This document shows, piece by piece, positions 36,158 through 45,788 of a stretch of 63,383 nucleotides of DNA. Origin of the DNA: Rickettsia typhi (GTDB lineage Bacteria; Pseudomonadota; Alphaproteobacteria; Rickettsiales; Deianiraeaceae); the NCBI GenBank assembly GCA_945876965.1, contig CAMCQG010000003.1, positions 1 through 63,383 of the forward strand. The letters are read 5' to 3'. The translations under genes were made by a program, and so were the position numbers. Below the pieces are notes generated by a model. That model was not told the origin of the DNA and ran no database searches. It saw nothing but the letters and a program-made list of their open reading frames with translations. Numbering within the stretch: the first letter of the stretch is position 1; each line of letters starts with the position of its first letter.

Positions 36158-37159
36158 ATGATAGATGATCCGCATTTGCTTTTTAATAAAAAAGCAGTTA
36201 TATTGTTTAATTTAGGTGGCCCATCTTCTGTTGATGGAATTGAAGCATTTTTGTTTAATTTATTTAACGATAAAGCAATTATCACTTTGCCAAACCCATT
36301 TCGTTGGTTGCTTGCAAAATATATAGCAAAAGGTCGTTTGAATGAAGCAAAAGAAATTTATAACGAAATTGGTGGTAAATCTCCAATTTTAGAGAATACT
36401 CTTTTGCAGGCGGATAAATTACAAAATTTATTATCACAAAATGCTAGGTTTATCAATGGAAAAAATGAGCAATACCAAGTGTTTGTATCAATGAGATATT
36501 CTGAGCCATTTTCAAAAAGCGTATTAAAAAGTGTCATGGACTGGAATCCTGACGAGATAATTTTGTTGCCGTTATACCCGCAATATTCAACAACAACCAC
36601 CCAAAGTTCGTTTGATGACTGGGATTATGAATGCAAATTAGCAGATTTTCAAAAACCAACCAAAAAAATACAAAATTATCATACAGATTCCAATTTTATT
36701 GCATCGCATGTTAAGTTAATTTTGGAGCAAATACAAAATATTACAACGCCATTTAGGTTGTTATTTTCGGCCCATAGTTTGCCACAAAAAATTATAAACA
36801 AAGGTGATCCATATCAAAAACAAATTATTGAAACGGTAGAACATATAATGAAAAAATTACCAAAAAATATAGATTATCGAATATGTTATCAATCAAAAGT
36901 TGGGCGATTAAAATGGTTAGAGCCTAGCACTATTTTTGAAATTGAAGAGGCGGGTAAAGAAAAACTTGGTCTGCTTATTGTTCCAATTGCATTTGTATCC
37001 GAACATTCCGAAACATTGGTAGAGCTTGATATAGAATATAGAGAAATGGCACACGAATATGGCGTGACATCTTATTGCAGGGTTAAGGCACTTGGTGTTG
37101 ATGATTTATTTATAGAAGCGTTAAAAAATATTACAATACAAAACTCTATTGATAAATAA
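36158..37159 (+). CDS. hemH: Ferrochelatase HemH
   Basis: Inserts Fe2+ into protoporphyrin IX, the last step of heme synthesis. Family motifs are AVILFNLGGPSSVDGIEAFL at the N-terminus, MRYSEPF, LLPLYPQYSTTTT, the catalytic His in LLFSAHSLPQK, and the acidic metal-channel region PIAFVSEHSETLVELDIEY. The 333 residues are full length. It starts 3 bases after the TPR-like gene, so it probably belongs to the same transcript as the nlpD-like gene. Confidence 0.95.
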   Translation: MIDDPHLLFNKKAVILFNLGGPSSVDGIEAFLFNLFNDKAIITLPNPFRWLLAKYIAKGRLNEAKEIYNEIGGKSPILENTLLQADKLQNLLSQNARFINGKNEQYQVFVSMRYSEPFSKSVLKSVMDWNPDEIILLPLYPQYSTTTTQSSFDDWDYECKLADFQKPTKKIQNYHTDSNFIASHVKLILEQIQNITTPFRLLFSAHSLPQKIINKGDPYQKQIIETVEHIMKKLPKNIDYRICYQSKVGRLKWLEPSTIFEIEEAGKEKLGLLIVPIAFVSEHSETLVELDIEYREMAHEYGVTSYCRVKALGVDDLFIEALKNITIQNSIDK

Positions 37160-37231
37160 TATTATAAAATATTTTTATTGTATTTAACAAAATATTAGCT
37201 TAAATACAATCATAATTATTATTATCATTTT

Positions 37232-38818
37232 ATGATCAAAAATATAATAAAACCAAAATACCCAAATAATATATTTACAACTCGTAAAACATCACATAAA
37301 GATACATCTGATAATAACATATATCAAATTGCATCTGTTTCAAAATCATTTACTGGTATGCTTGCAAATTTGATGGCACAAGATGGTAAGTTTGGAAACG
37401 ATGGTTTGCAGGCAAAACTTGTTGATTTGTTTGACAGAGAAACAAATGAAGAAGGTAAATCAATTGCCACAATTCTCAAAGACAAAGGCTTTGCAAATAT
37501 AACAATAGCACAGGTTTTAAACCATACAAGTGGTATTGGAATTATTAATTATAAATCAATTGCTACAAATATCAAGAGAAGTGAAAAAATTATGAAAGGA
37601 GAGCGTGCTATGGAAGATACAGAGTTTTTAGAAGAAGAGCTACCAAATAAAAAAAACCACTGGAAACAGCCTTTTGGATATGCCAATGAAGGTTTCTTTT
37701 TATTTCAAAAACTGGTTGATTTAATGCCGACAACCAAAACTTTTAAAGAAGAAATGAAGGAAAAAGTGCTAGATGTATATGAGCTAAAAAATACAGGTTT
37801 TTCAGGTGATGTTGGTGATAAAGAAATAAAAACCTATAACCAGATTCCAGCTGGAGAAACATTAATATCGCTTGGTGCAAAAAATACTACACAACAGTTG
37901 ATAAAAACAGAAGCAACTAAATTATTACCAACAGGCATGGCAATTGAAGCGGCTGGTGGACTTTCGGCTTCTATGCAAGACTTGGCAAAATTTGCACAAC
38001 AAATACCACAAATATATTCAGAGCCTACAATTGCCAAGCAGCTGTATGGTGCGAGTTATGAAATGCCAACAGAAGATGAAAATAGTAAAACAAAAACACT
38101 TTATTCGTGCGGGATATACCTTGATATTACAAAAAAAGACAATAAAATGCATGTAACTTTTAGGCATTCTGGTCAGCTTTATGGTGGCTTTGAGACTGAA
38201 ATGAAAAGCTCTTGCGAATATGATTTTGCAGGAACGATAGAAGATTTTATAAGCACAATGAAATCTGGCGAAAAACAACTATCATACACTCTTTTACTAG
38301 ACGAAACGGTTACTAAATATCAACAATATGATGGGCTTGCAAAAGAGATGCTTTCTGAGGGTATTATAGGAAAATATCATGTAAAATTACTTTATGAAAC
38401 GGCCCATCAAGCAATTAAAGAAGGTAAAATAACAAAAACACAGTTTGAGGCAGTTATTGAAAATGCCAAAAAAGTTTCAGAAAAAGGACAAAGATATGCT
38501 ATAAATATCGGACTTTCTGGAATTAAGGATGCTAGTGGTGAACAAAAAGTTGATACTGGTCATTTATGGAGTAAGGTTGGCAAAGCTCAGAATATACTTG
38601 ACAAAGAAATATTTACACAATTCGCAAAAACAGATGGCGTTATAGACTCACAAAAACTTTTAAAAATTGCTAAAAATCCTGTTGCTTTTGGAGACTTGAA
38701 ATATAAGCTTAAGAATTTTTTAGACAATCAAATAAAACCAAATTATCAAAAATCAACATTTAGTTCTAGATTGAAAGAGCAAAAAACAATGGACCATTAC
38801 GGTATAATTAAACTATAA
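37232..38818 (+). CDS. Serine beta-lactamase-fold (S12-like) protein without signal peptide, with extra C-terminal helical domain
   Basis: Penicillin-binding/beta-lactamase-like hydrolase fold. Active-site motifs are SVSK (residues 35-38, in QIASVSKSF), YAN (near 150, in PFGYANEGFF) and HSG (near 312, in FRHSGQLYGGF). VLNHTSGIG and LSASMQDLAKFAQQ are further family landmarks. The catalytic domain starts only about 30 residues before SxxK, shorter than usual, and no signal peptide is present, so it is cytoplasmic or exported by a non-Sec route. The last 180 residues are helical, Lys-rich and unrecognised. The gene stands alone and overlaps the convergent prfB by 22 bases. Confidence 0.75.
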   Translation: MIKNIIKPKYPNNIFTTRKTSHKDTSDNNIYQIASVSKSFTGMLANLMAQDGKFGNDGLQAKLVDLFDRETNEEGKSIATILKDKGFANITIAQVLNHTSGIGIINYKSIATNIKRSEKIMKGERAMEDTEFLEEELPNKKNHWKQPFGYANEGFFLFQKLVDLMPTTKTFKEEMKEKVLDVYELKNTGFSGDVGDKEIKTYNQIPAGETLISLGAKNTTQQLIKTEATKLLPTGMAIEAAGGLSASMQDLAKFAQQIPQIYSEPTIAKQLYGASYEMPTEDENSKTKTLYSCGIYLDITKKDNKMHVTFRHSGQLYGGFETEMKSSCEYDFAGTIEDFISTMKSGEKQLSYTLLLDETVTKYQQYDGLAKEMLSEGIIGKYHVKLLYETAHQAIKEGKITKTQFEAVIENAKKVSEKGQRYAINIGLSGIKDASGEQKVDTGHLWSKVGKAQNILDKEIFTQFAKTDGVIDSQKLLKIAKNPVAFGDLKYKLKNFLDNQIKPNYQKSTFSSRLKEQKTMDHYGIIKL

Positions 38819-39891
38819 ATTATATCGTTTAAATCGCCATCCAAAACCTTGTTTGTTTGTGATGTTTCATAGCCACTTCGCAAGTCTTTAACAAGTTGAT
38901 ATGGGTGCAAAACATAGTTTCTAATTTGATTACCAAAAGCTATATCATTTTTATTTGCCTCGATATTATCTTTGTTTTTATTTTGTTTGCTTATTTCTAT
39001 TTCGTATAATTTTGATTTAAGCATTTTCATAGCTTCGGCTCTATTTTGCATTTGCGAACGCTGAGTTTGTGATTGAACAACTGTATTTGTGGGAATATGT
39101 GTGATTCTGATTGCAGAATCTGTTGTGTTGACATGTTGTCCGCCGGCACCAGAACTTTTATATGTATCAATACGAATATCTTTTTCGTTTATCTCAATAT
39201 TGATAGTTTCATCAATTGCAGGATAGCAAAATACTCCGCCAAAAGTTGTTTGTCTTTTGTTTTGGGAGTTAAAAGGCGACAATCTAACTAATCTATGAAT
39301 GCCATTTTCGTGTTTTAAATATCCATATGCTAAATATCCTTTTACAAGTAAAACAATCTGTTTAAAACCAACTTCTTCACCTACAACTTTATCGATAATT
39401 TCTACTATAAAACCTTGATTTTGAGCCCACATTGTATACATTCGTAAAAGGATTTGCACCCAATCTTGACTTTCTGTTCCGCCTGCACCAGAGTTTATCT
39501 CTATAAAGCAATCCATTTTATCTTCTGCATTTTTAAATAACGATGTAATCTCAAAATTGTTTATTTTTTGTTGCCATTTTAATAAATCATCATATATTTG
39601 CTGCGCTGTTTCGTTGTCTTGATATTCTTCTGCCATTTGTAACAACTCTGTGCAATCTTTTAAAAAAATTATTATTTCATCTGCAATTTCAATATCTTTT
39701 TGTAAATGAGATTTTTCTTGCATTAATTTGCTCATTTTTGTGTTGTCGCTCCAAATTGTTTCGTCTTGAATTTGTTCGTTTATTATGGCAATTTGTTGTT
39801 TTTTATCGTCAACACCAATGCAAATAATTGCTTGATCTACTTTCTTTTTATAATCTGATATTATATTTTTAATATCTGCAAAGTTAATCAT
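38797..39891 (-). CDS. prfB: Peptide chain release factor 2
   Basis: Terminates translation at UGA and UAA. It contains the RF2-specific SPF tripeptide (residues 205-207) rather than an RF1-type motif, and the universal GGQ (250-252) in SSGAGGQHVNTTDSAIRITH. The 364 residues are normal. The frame is continuous: the programmed +1 frameshift found near codon 26 in many prfB genes is absent. The 3' end overlaps the convergent beta-lactamase-like gene by 22 bases. Confidence 0.95.
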   Translation of the reverse strand: MINFADIKNIISDYKKKVDQAIICIGVDDKKQQIAIINEQIQDETIWSDNTKMSKLMQEKSHLQKDIEIADEIIIFLKDCTELLQMAEEYQDNETAQQIYDDLLKWQQKINNFEITSLFKNAEDKMDCFIEINSGAGGTESQDWVQILLRMYTMWAQNQGFIVEIIDKVVGEEVGFKQIVLLVKGYLAYGYLKHENGIHRLVRLSPFNSQNKRQTTFGGVFCYPAIDETINIEINEKDIRIDTYKSSGAGGQHVNTTDSAIRITHIPTNTVVQSQTQRSQMQNRAEAMKMLKSKLYEIEISKQNKNKDNIEANKNDIAFGNQIRNYVLHPYQLVKDLRSGYETSQTNKVLDGDLNDIIYSLIIP

Positions 39892-40050
39892 AATTTGTAA
39901 AGTAATTATTTGATAATTTTTAATTTTTAATAAAAAGCAAGTTTAAATTAATATCTTGTTTTTGAAGCATTAAGAAATGGTTTAATTAAAATAAGCTTGA
40001 TTTTAAAAATAATATTTATATATATTTTATGATAAATATATCAACATTTT

Positions 40051-42543
40051 ATGTATAAACAAATACGGTCGCAGTTTTTAGATTTTTTTAAACAAAAAGA
40101 TCATTTAATTTTGCCTTCATCAGGATTAATTCCTCATAACGATCCATCGCTTATGTTTACAAATAGTGGAATGGTGCAATTTAAAAATGTGTTTTTGGGT
40201 CTTGAAAAACCGCAATATAAAAATGTAACAACGGTTCAAAAATCATTGCGAGCTGGGGGCAAACATAACGATTTAGATAATGTTGGGTATACCGCTAGGC
40301 ATCATACTTTTTTTGAAATGCTTGGTAATTTTAGTTTTAGTGAATATTTTAAAGAGCAGGCAATTTTGCAGGCTTGGGAATTTTTAACAAAAGAAATTGG
40401 TTTGCCAAAAGAAAAGCTTTATGTGACAGTTTTTTATAACGACGACGAAGCTTTTAATATTTGGAAAAAAGTTTTAGGAACCGAAGATCGTATTATTAGA
40501 ATTGAAAGTAATGATAATTTTTGGTCAATGGGCGATTCAGGTCCATGTGGCCCATGTTCGGAGATTTTTTATGATTATGGCGACAAAGTTGCGGGTGGAA
40601 AACCGGGCACACCAGAGCAAGATGGCGATAGATTTGTTGAGATTTGGAACTTGGTTTTTATGCAATATAATCAAGAAAATGGAGTTAAAACACCACTTAA
40701 ACAAACGGCAATTGATACCGGAATGGGCCTTGAAAGATTGGTTTCGGTGCTTGAAGGTAAAACAGATAATTATGATACAAGTTTGTTTTTGTCATTGAGA
40801 AAAGGTATAGCCGAGAACTATAATTGCGATGCTTTTGGCAAAGAAAATACGGCTTGCAAAGTGGTTGCAGATCATGTTCGTGCGATTAGTTTTTTGATTG
40901 CCGAAGGTGTGACTCCATCAAACGAGGGCAGGGGTTATGTGTTGCGAAGAATTATGCGAAGAGCTATGAGATATTTGCATCAGATTGATCCAGAAAATGC
41001 AAAAATGCACACGATTGTTGACTTTTTGGATAGCCAAATGGGGGAGGCATATCATGAATTGCGTAGGGCGGTGCCAACAATAAAAGATGTAATTGCAACC
41101 GAGGAACAAAATTTTAAACAAATGCTTGACCGTGGACTTAAAATTTTGAATGATAATATTGATGGAGCAATTTTGGGTGGAGAAACAGCATTTAAACTTT
41201 ATGATACCTATGGTTTTCCACTTGATTTGACGCAAGATATTTTGCGAGCAAAAAATATTGCCGTAGATGTTGATGGTTTTGAAAAAGCTCTTGAAAAGCA
41301 AAAAGAAATGTCAAAGGCTGCTTGGAAGGGTTCGGGAGAAGTTGCAGATGACAAAATTTGGTTTGAATTGAAGGAAAAATTTGGCGAAACGCCGTTTTTA
41401 GGTTACGAAAAAACTGTTGGTAAGGCAAAGGTTTTAGCGATTGTTGGTGATTGGGTTGTATTCGATAAAACGGTTTTTTACCCAGAGGGTGGAGGTCAAA
41501 TTGGGGACACAGGTTTTATTGGAAAAATGTCGGGCCAAAATGACGAATCTTTGAGTATTGAAGAAGCAACAAAATCATGGTCATCATATGAAGTTGTGGA
41601 TACTAAAAAATTTGCTGATACAATTATTGCTCATAAGATAAAGGGTAATTTTGATTTATGCATTGGGCAACAATATGATTTACAAGTTGGTATTTTTAAA
41701 AGACCAGAAACTGCAAAACATCACTCGGCAACGCATTTGTTGCAAGCAGCATTGCAAAGAATTGTTGGTAGCCATGTTGCACAAAAGGGATCAAAAGTTG
41801 AACCGCACCGATTGACTTTTGATTTTAGCCATGGCAAGGCTTTAACACCAGAAGAAATTGCAAAAGTTGAAAATGATGTCAATGAAAAAATTAGCCAGCA
41901 ACTTGATGTTTCGTGCCAAAATATGCCAAAATTGGAAGCTGAAAAACTTGGTGCAATGGCGCTGTTTGGTGAAAAATATGGCGATGAAGTTAGGGTGGTT
42001 AATATGCAAGATATTTCTGTTGAATTGTGCGGAGGAACACATGTTAAAAACACAGGTTTTATTGGGTCTTTTAAGATTATTTCAGAAAGTTCGGTTGCCT
42101 CAGGAGTTAGGCGAATTGAAGCAAAATGCGGGCAAGCTTTGACCAAATATTTAGAAGATCAAATTGCAATAAAAAACCAAGAAATTGCAGCATCAGCAGA
42201 GCAAAAAAAACAGCAGGCAAAAGAAATTGAAAAATTACAAATTGGATTTTCTATAAAAAACACAAAAACAGATGGTGACATTATTATTATTGAGGAAAAA
42301 TTTGCTCCAAATATCGTACGAGAAGCTGTTATTAGTGTGGCAAAAAATAATCCTCACGCAATTGTTATTGGTGTTTCTATAAACGAAAATGGTGCAACTT
42401 ATATTGTTGATATTGGTAGCGAAGGAAATAAAGAAAAAGCTATACAAATGGCACAAAAAATGCAACAAGATGTTGGTGTGGCACAAATTAAGCCATTTAA
42501 TGGAAAAATATTGATTTTTGGCGGTAAGCTAATTAAAATATAA
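40051..42543 (+). CDS. alaS: Alanine--tRNA ligase AlaS
   Basis: Charges tRNA-Ala and edits mischarged Ser/Gly. The class II catalytic core has SSGLIPHNDPSLMFTNSGM and GMGLERL. The editing domain has HHSATHLLQAAL with its zinc-binding His residues and the later LCGGTHVKNTG. A C-terminal glycine-rich/oligomerisation domain ends in PFNGKILIFGGK. At 830 residues it is a little shorter than the usual 870-880. It is a single-gene unit with 159 bases upstream. Confidence 0.97.
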   Translation: MYKQIRSQFLDFFKQKDHLILPSSGLIPHNDPSLMFTNSGMVQFKNVFLGLEKPQYKNVTTVQKSLRAGGKHNDLDNVGYTARHHTFFEMLGNFSFSEYFKEQAILQAWEFLTKEIGLPKEKLYVTVFYNDDEAFNIWKKVLGTEDRIIRIESNDNFWSMGDSGPCGPCSEIFYDYGDKVAGGKPGTPEQDGDRFVEIWNLVFMQYNQENGVKTPLKQTAIDTGMGLERLVSVLEGKTDNYDTSLFLSLRKGIAENYNCDAFGKENTACKVVADHVRAISFLIAEGVTPSNEGRGYVLRRIMRRAMRYLHQIDPENAKMHTIVDFLDSQMGEAYHELRRAVPTIKDVIATEEQNFKQMLDRGLKILNDNIDGAILGGETAFKLYDTYGFPLDLTQDILRAKNIAVDVDGFEKALEKQKEMSKAAWKGSGEVADDKIWFELKEKFGETPFLGYEKTVGKAKVLAIVGDWVVFDKTVFYPEGGGQIGDTGFIGKMSGQNDESLSIEEATKSWSSYEVVDTKKFADTIIAHKIKGNFDLCIGQQYDLQVGIFKRPETAKHHSATHLLQAALQRIVGSHVAQKGSKVEPHRLTFDFSHGKALTPEEIAKVENDVNEKISQQLDVSCQNMPKLEAEKLGAMALFGEKYGDEVRVVNMQDISVELCGGTHVKNTGFIGSFKIISESSVASGVRRIEAKCGQALTKYLEDQIAIKNQEIAASAEQKKQQAKEIEKLQIGFSIKNTKTDGDIIIIEEKFAPNIVREAVISVAKNNPHAIVIGVSINENGATYIVDIGSEGNKEKAIQMAQKMQQDVGVAQIKPFNGKILIFGGKLIKI

Positions 42544-42606
42544 AAACTTGAATATTAAAAAAAGCATTACAAAATGTAATAATATTATTAAGTATATATT
42601 GTTTAA

Positions 42607-45009
42607 ATGTCAGATTCAACTCCTATAATACCAAGAAAAACATTGTCTTTGGGTATAAAAAATATCACAACAAATAGCGACTTGTTGTTGCAAAAATCTA
42701 TTAAAAATTTAGATAAGCAAACAAACATATCTCAAAATAATGCAAATCCAACCGATAGCAGATTAAAATTAATAGAGCAACACGAGCAAACAAAAAATGA
42801 GCCAAAAAATGATTTTCTTGATATAATAAATAAAAATATAGTTAATAACGATTTTGTAGATGCTGTTAATGTAGAGCCAATCGTAATTATTGAACCTGTA
42901 AAGGTTGTTAGTCATGTTACTACAAAAGCACCAATCAAACAAGATGTTGTAAGTGATAAATTTGAAACAAAAGCATTGCCAGCAAGAAAAGGCAAAAAAG
43001 GAAAATCTACAGCAAGCATTGGTGAGGCTGCAAATGTTACGAATGCAACTAAATATGTATTAGAAAATGTTGAAGAAATAACAGAAGATGAATATAATGT
43101 TGCTGAGTATGAAAAGCTTTATGGTAGACCATTAATTATTAAATCTTCTGTAACCAATTCACCGCCAGCACAAAGAAGACACAAAAAAGAGTCTTTTAAT
43201 CGTAATTTTAAAAAACCTACAATGGATAAGGTATTTTTAGAAATTAGTGTAGATGGACCGATGATTGTTAAAGATTTGGCCGAGGTAATGAATATCAAAG
43301 TTAATGAGCTTGTTAGAAGCTTAATGAAAATGGGTTTAATGTTAACGGCTAATCAATCTGTCGATCCTGATACAATCGAGCTGATTGCTGGCGAACATGG
43401 TCATCAAGTAGTTCGTTTAAAAGCTGATAAATATGCAGAAATGCTCAAATCAAGATATGTTAATGTAAATAAGGTTATAAGACCGCCTGTTGTTACAATT
43501 ATGGGACATGTTGATCACGGTAAAACATCGTTGCTTGATGCAATTAGAAATGCAGATATTGCGGCAGATGAGGCTGGCGGAATAACTCAGCATATTGGTG
43601 CTTATACTGTAAAAACAAAAAATGGCGAACCTATAACTTTTATCGATACTCCTGGACATGAAGCATTTAGTGATATGCGTTCTAGGGGAGCAAAAATAAC
43701 TGATATTGTAATTTTAGTTGTAGCTGCTGACGATGGAATTATGCCACAAACGGTTGAAGCTATAAAACATGCAAAAAATGCAAATGTGCCAATTATTGTT
43801 GCTATAAATAAAATAGATAAACCTGGGGCAAATATAAATAAAGTACGCGAAAGCTTAATGCAATACGATTTGTTGCCAGAAGAATACGGTGGTACCGTTA
43901 TGACCGTTCCAGTTTCTGCCGCTACAAAAGAAAATTTAGATAAACTACTTGAAACTATTATTTTACAAGCAGAAGTTATGGAGCTTACTTCTCTTGATGT
44001 AAAATATGCAGATGGAACAATTTTGGAATCTCGTGTTGATAAGCAAAAAGGAATTGTAACAACAATTTTAGTGCAAAACGGAACTATTAAGCAAGGCGAT
44101 ATTATAGTTTCTGGTGTTATTAGCGGAAAAGCAAGAATGATGATAAACGATAAAGGTGAGCAAATTGCAAATGCAGGTCCTTCTGTTCCCGTTGAAATTA
44201 TAGGATTAGAAAATGGTGGAACTGTTGGCGATCCGGTTTATATTATGGCAAATGAAAAAGATGCTCGTGCTTTAATTGATGTTAGAAAAGCAGAATTATT
44301 ATTACCCACAAATGAGGCACAAAACGATGTTAAAGCAAAAATCAATGCCGAAAGTGTATTCTCTGAAATGAGAGAAACAAATAAACGAAAAATGCTATAT
44401 TTTGTTATAAAAGCAGATATGCGAGGCTCTTTAGAGGTTGTAAAAAAAGTTATCGAGCGTATTAAGCACGAAGAATTTACTATTAAAATATTGTCAAGTA
44501 GCGTAGGTGCCGTAACAGATTCGGATGTTGAGGCGGCCAAAACAGAAGGTACTAGTGCAATAATTTTAGCTTTTAACGCAAAAGTTGATAGTAAAGTATC
44601 AAAATTTGCACAGATGAATAATATTAAAATTCTTGATTATTCTATAATTTATCATTTAGAGGACGCCGTTAAAGCATTAGCTTCTGAATTATTGGCACCT
44701 ATCAGAAAAGAAGAGCATATTGGTACAGCACTTGTAAAACAAATTTTCAGTATGACAAAAGGCGGTAAAATTGCTGGTTGTACTGTTACAAAAGGTAAGG
44801 TTCAAAAGGGATCGCTGGCAAAAGTTATTCGTGGAGAATCTACGGTTTACACTGGTAGCATTGAAAATCTTAGACATCTTAAAGATGAGGTTAAAGAAGT
44901 TATAAGTGGCAGAGATTGCGGTATTAAACTTGCAGGTTTTGAGGAAATATCTATAAATGATAGAATAGAAATTTTTTGCATAGTTGAGGAAAAAAGGTTT
45001 TTAGATTAA
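42607..45009 (+). CDS. infB: Translation initiation factor IF-2
   Basis: GTPase that places initiator tRNA on the 30S subunit. The N-terminal ~200 residues are low complexity. The IF2N domain precedes the G domain with G1 GHVDHGKT, G3 DTPGHEAF and G4 NKIDKP. Domains II-IV follow, including the RGSLE motif (MRGSLEVVKKVIERI) and the C-terminal tRNA-binding barrel with ISGRDCGIKLAGFEEI. The 800 residues are compact for IF2. The usual nusA-infB-rbfA order is not kept; an unknown 106-residue gene follows after 6 bases. No Shine-Dalgarno sequence precedes ATG 42607. Confidence 0.97.
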   Translation: MSDSTPIIPRKTLSLGIKNITTNSDLLLQKSIKNLDKQTNISQNNANPTDSRLKLIEQHEQTKNEPKNDFLDIINKNIVNNDFVDAVNVEPIVIIEPVKVVSHVTTKAPIKQDVVSDKFETKALPARKGKKGKSTASIGEAANVTNATKYVLENVEEITEDEYNVAEYEKLYGRPLIIKSSVTNSPPAQRRHKKESFNRNFKKPTMDKVFLEISVDGPMIVKDLAEVMNIKVNELVRSLMKMGLMLTANQSVDPDTIELIAGEHGHQVVRLKADKYAEMLKSRYVNVNKVIRPPVVTIMGHVDHGKTSLLDAIRNADIAADEAGGITQHIGAYTVKTKNGEPITFIDTPGHEAFSDMRSRGAKITDIVILVVAADDGIMPQTVEAIKHAKNANVPIIVAINKIDKPGANINKVRESLMQYDLLPEEYGGTVMTVPVSAATKENLDKLLETIILQAEVMELTSLDVKYADGTILESRVDKQKGIVTTILVQNGTIKQGDIIVSGVISGKARMMINDKGEQIANAGPSVPVEIIGLENGGTVGDPVYIMANEKDARALIDVRKAELLLPTNEAQNDVKAKINAESVFSEMRETNKRKMLYFVIKADMRGSLEVVKKVIERIKHEEFTIKILSSSVGAVTDSDVEAAKTEGTSAIILAFNAKVDSKVSKFAQMNNIKILDYSIIYHLEDAVKALASELLAPIRKEEHIGTALVKQIFSMTKGGKIAGCTVTKGKVQKGSLAKVIRGESTVYTGSIENLRHLKDEVKEVISGRDCGIKLAGFEEISINDRIEIFCIVEEKRFLD

Positions 45010-45015
45010 TATGAT

Positions 45016-45336
45016 ATGGCTGCAATTAGTAATATATCTTTAAAATCAAAAAATTTTGTTTTTGATATAATTGTAGGTTTTTATGATATAGCAGAAGAAT
45101 TTATTAGTCTAATTGATAAAACTGAAAATCCTGTTATGAAAAATTCTTATATAATTGCCGTTGATGGATTGATTGAAAAATTAGATCAATCATCTCGCAT
45201 TATATCTGATGAATATATTGAAATTTTAAATAACAACAAAGTTAGCAAAAAATCTTCACAAAAAATTATAAATGCATTAGACGAAATTCAAAATATTGTC
45301 TACCATGTGAAAGAAAATTTATCTACTTTGCAGTAA
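45016..45336 (+). CDS. Hypothetical protein downstream of infB
   Basis: The 106-residue, acidic, helical protein (starts MAAISNISLKSKNFVFD) has no signal peptide, membrane segment or cysteine. It occupies the place where rbfA usually lies, but lacks the RbfA KH-like pattern, so I do not call it RbfA. A 6-base gap after infB suggests co-transcription. The function is unknown. Confidence 0.6.
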   Translation: MAAISNISLKSKNFVFDIIVGFYDIAEEFISLIDKTENPVMKNSYIIAVDGLIEKLDQSSRIISDEYIEILNNNKVSKKSSQKIINALDEIQNIVYHVKENLSTLQ

Positions 45337-45414
45337 ATTTTTTTAAAAAATATTTTTTTTATTAGCTAATTAATTTTAATTATTGACTAATACAAAATAT
45401 AGTAAAAGATATAT

Positions 45415-45764
45415 ATGGATACTCGATCTATCGCGTTTTTCATTAAAACGAGGAAAGTCGGAACTCATAAAAATGGCGATGCTAGTTAAATGCTAGGGTA
45501 GGTAACTACACGGAAAGTGCAACAGAAAATAAACCGCATTGGCAACAATGTAAGGGTGAAACGGTGGTGTAAGAGACTACCGCAAAATTGGTGACAATTT
45601 TGGCATGGCAAACCCCATCGTGAGCAAGCTTATGTAGGATATTGTGTACTTTGTACGGCTTCATTTTTGGCTAAATATCGGGTAAAGTGCTATAAATAAT
45701 TGGCAACAATTATTATAGACAGATGATAGATTTAAAAACAAAATTCCGCTTATTGGGTATCCAT
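45415..45764 (+). ncRNA. rnpB: RNase P RNA (bacterial type A)
   Basis: Catalytic RNA of RNase P, which matures tRNA 5' ends. Conserved blocks are all present in order: GAGGAAAGTCGGAACTC (P4 5' side), GGTAACTACACGGAAAGTGC with ACAGAAAATAAACCGC, AGGGTGAAACGGTG, GGTGTAAGAGACTACCGC, GGCATGGCAAACCCCATCG, GAGCAAG, and ACAAAATTCCGCTTAT (P4 3' side). The ends pair as P1 (ATGGATACTC with GGGTATCCAT) and P2 (GATCTATC with GATAGATT), which fixes the boundaries. A T-rich run (45765-45777) follows as a likely terminator. A TATAGT at 45398-45403 may be the -10. The 3' end covers the first codons of the longest ruvA reading frame. Confidence 0.95.
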
Positions 45765-45788
45765 TTTATTTTTTTATTTAATAAAAAC

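Noticed and set aside
38797..39891. Programmed frameshift in prfB
   Set aside because: The reading frame is continuous and has no in-frame UGA near codon 26.
45016..45336. Gene after infB as rbfA
   Set aside because: Position fits, but the sequence shows no RbfA-like motif.
45723..45788. N-terminal extension of RuvA
   Set aside because: These bases form the 3' P4 and P1 strands of RNase P RNA, and the conserved RuvA start MIGKLKG begins at 45789.
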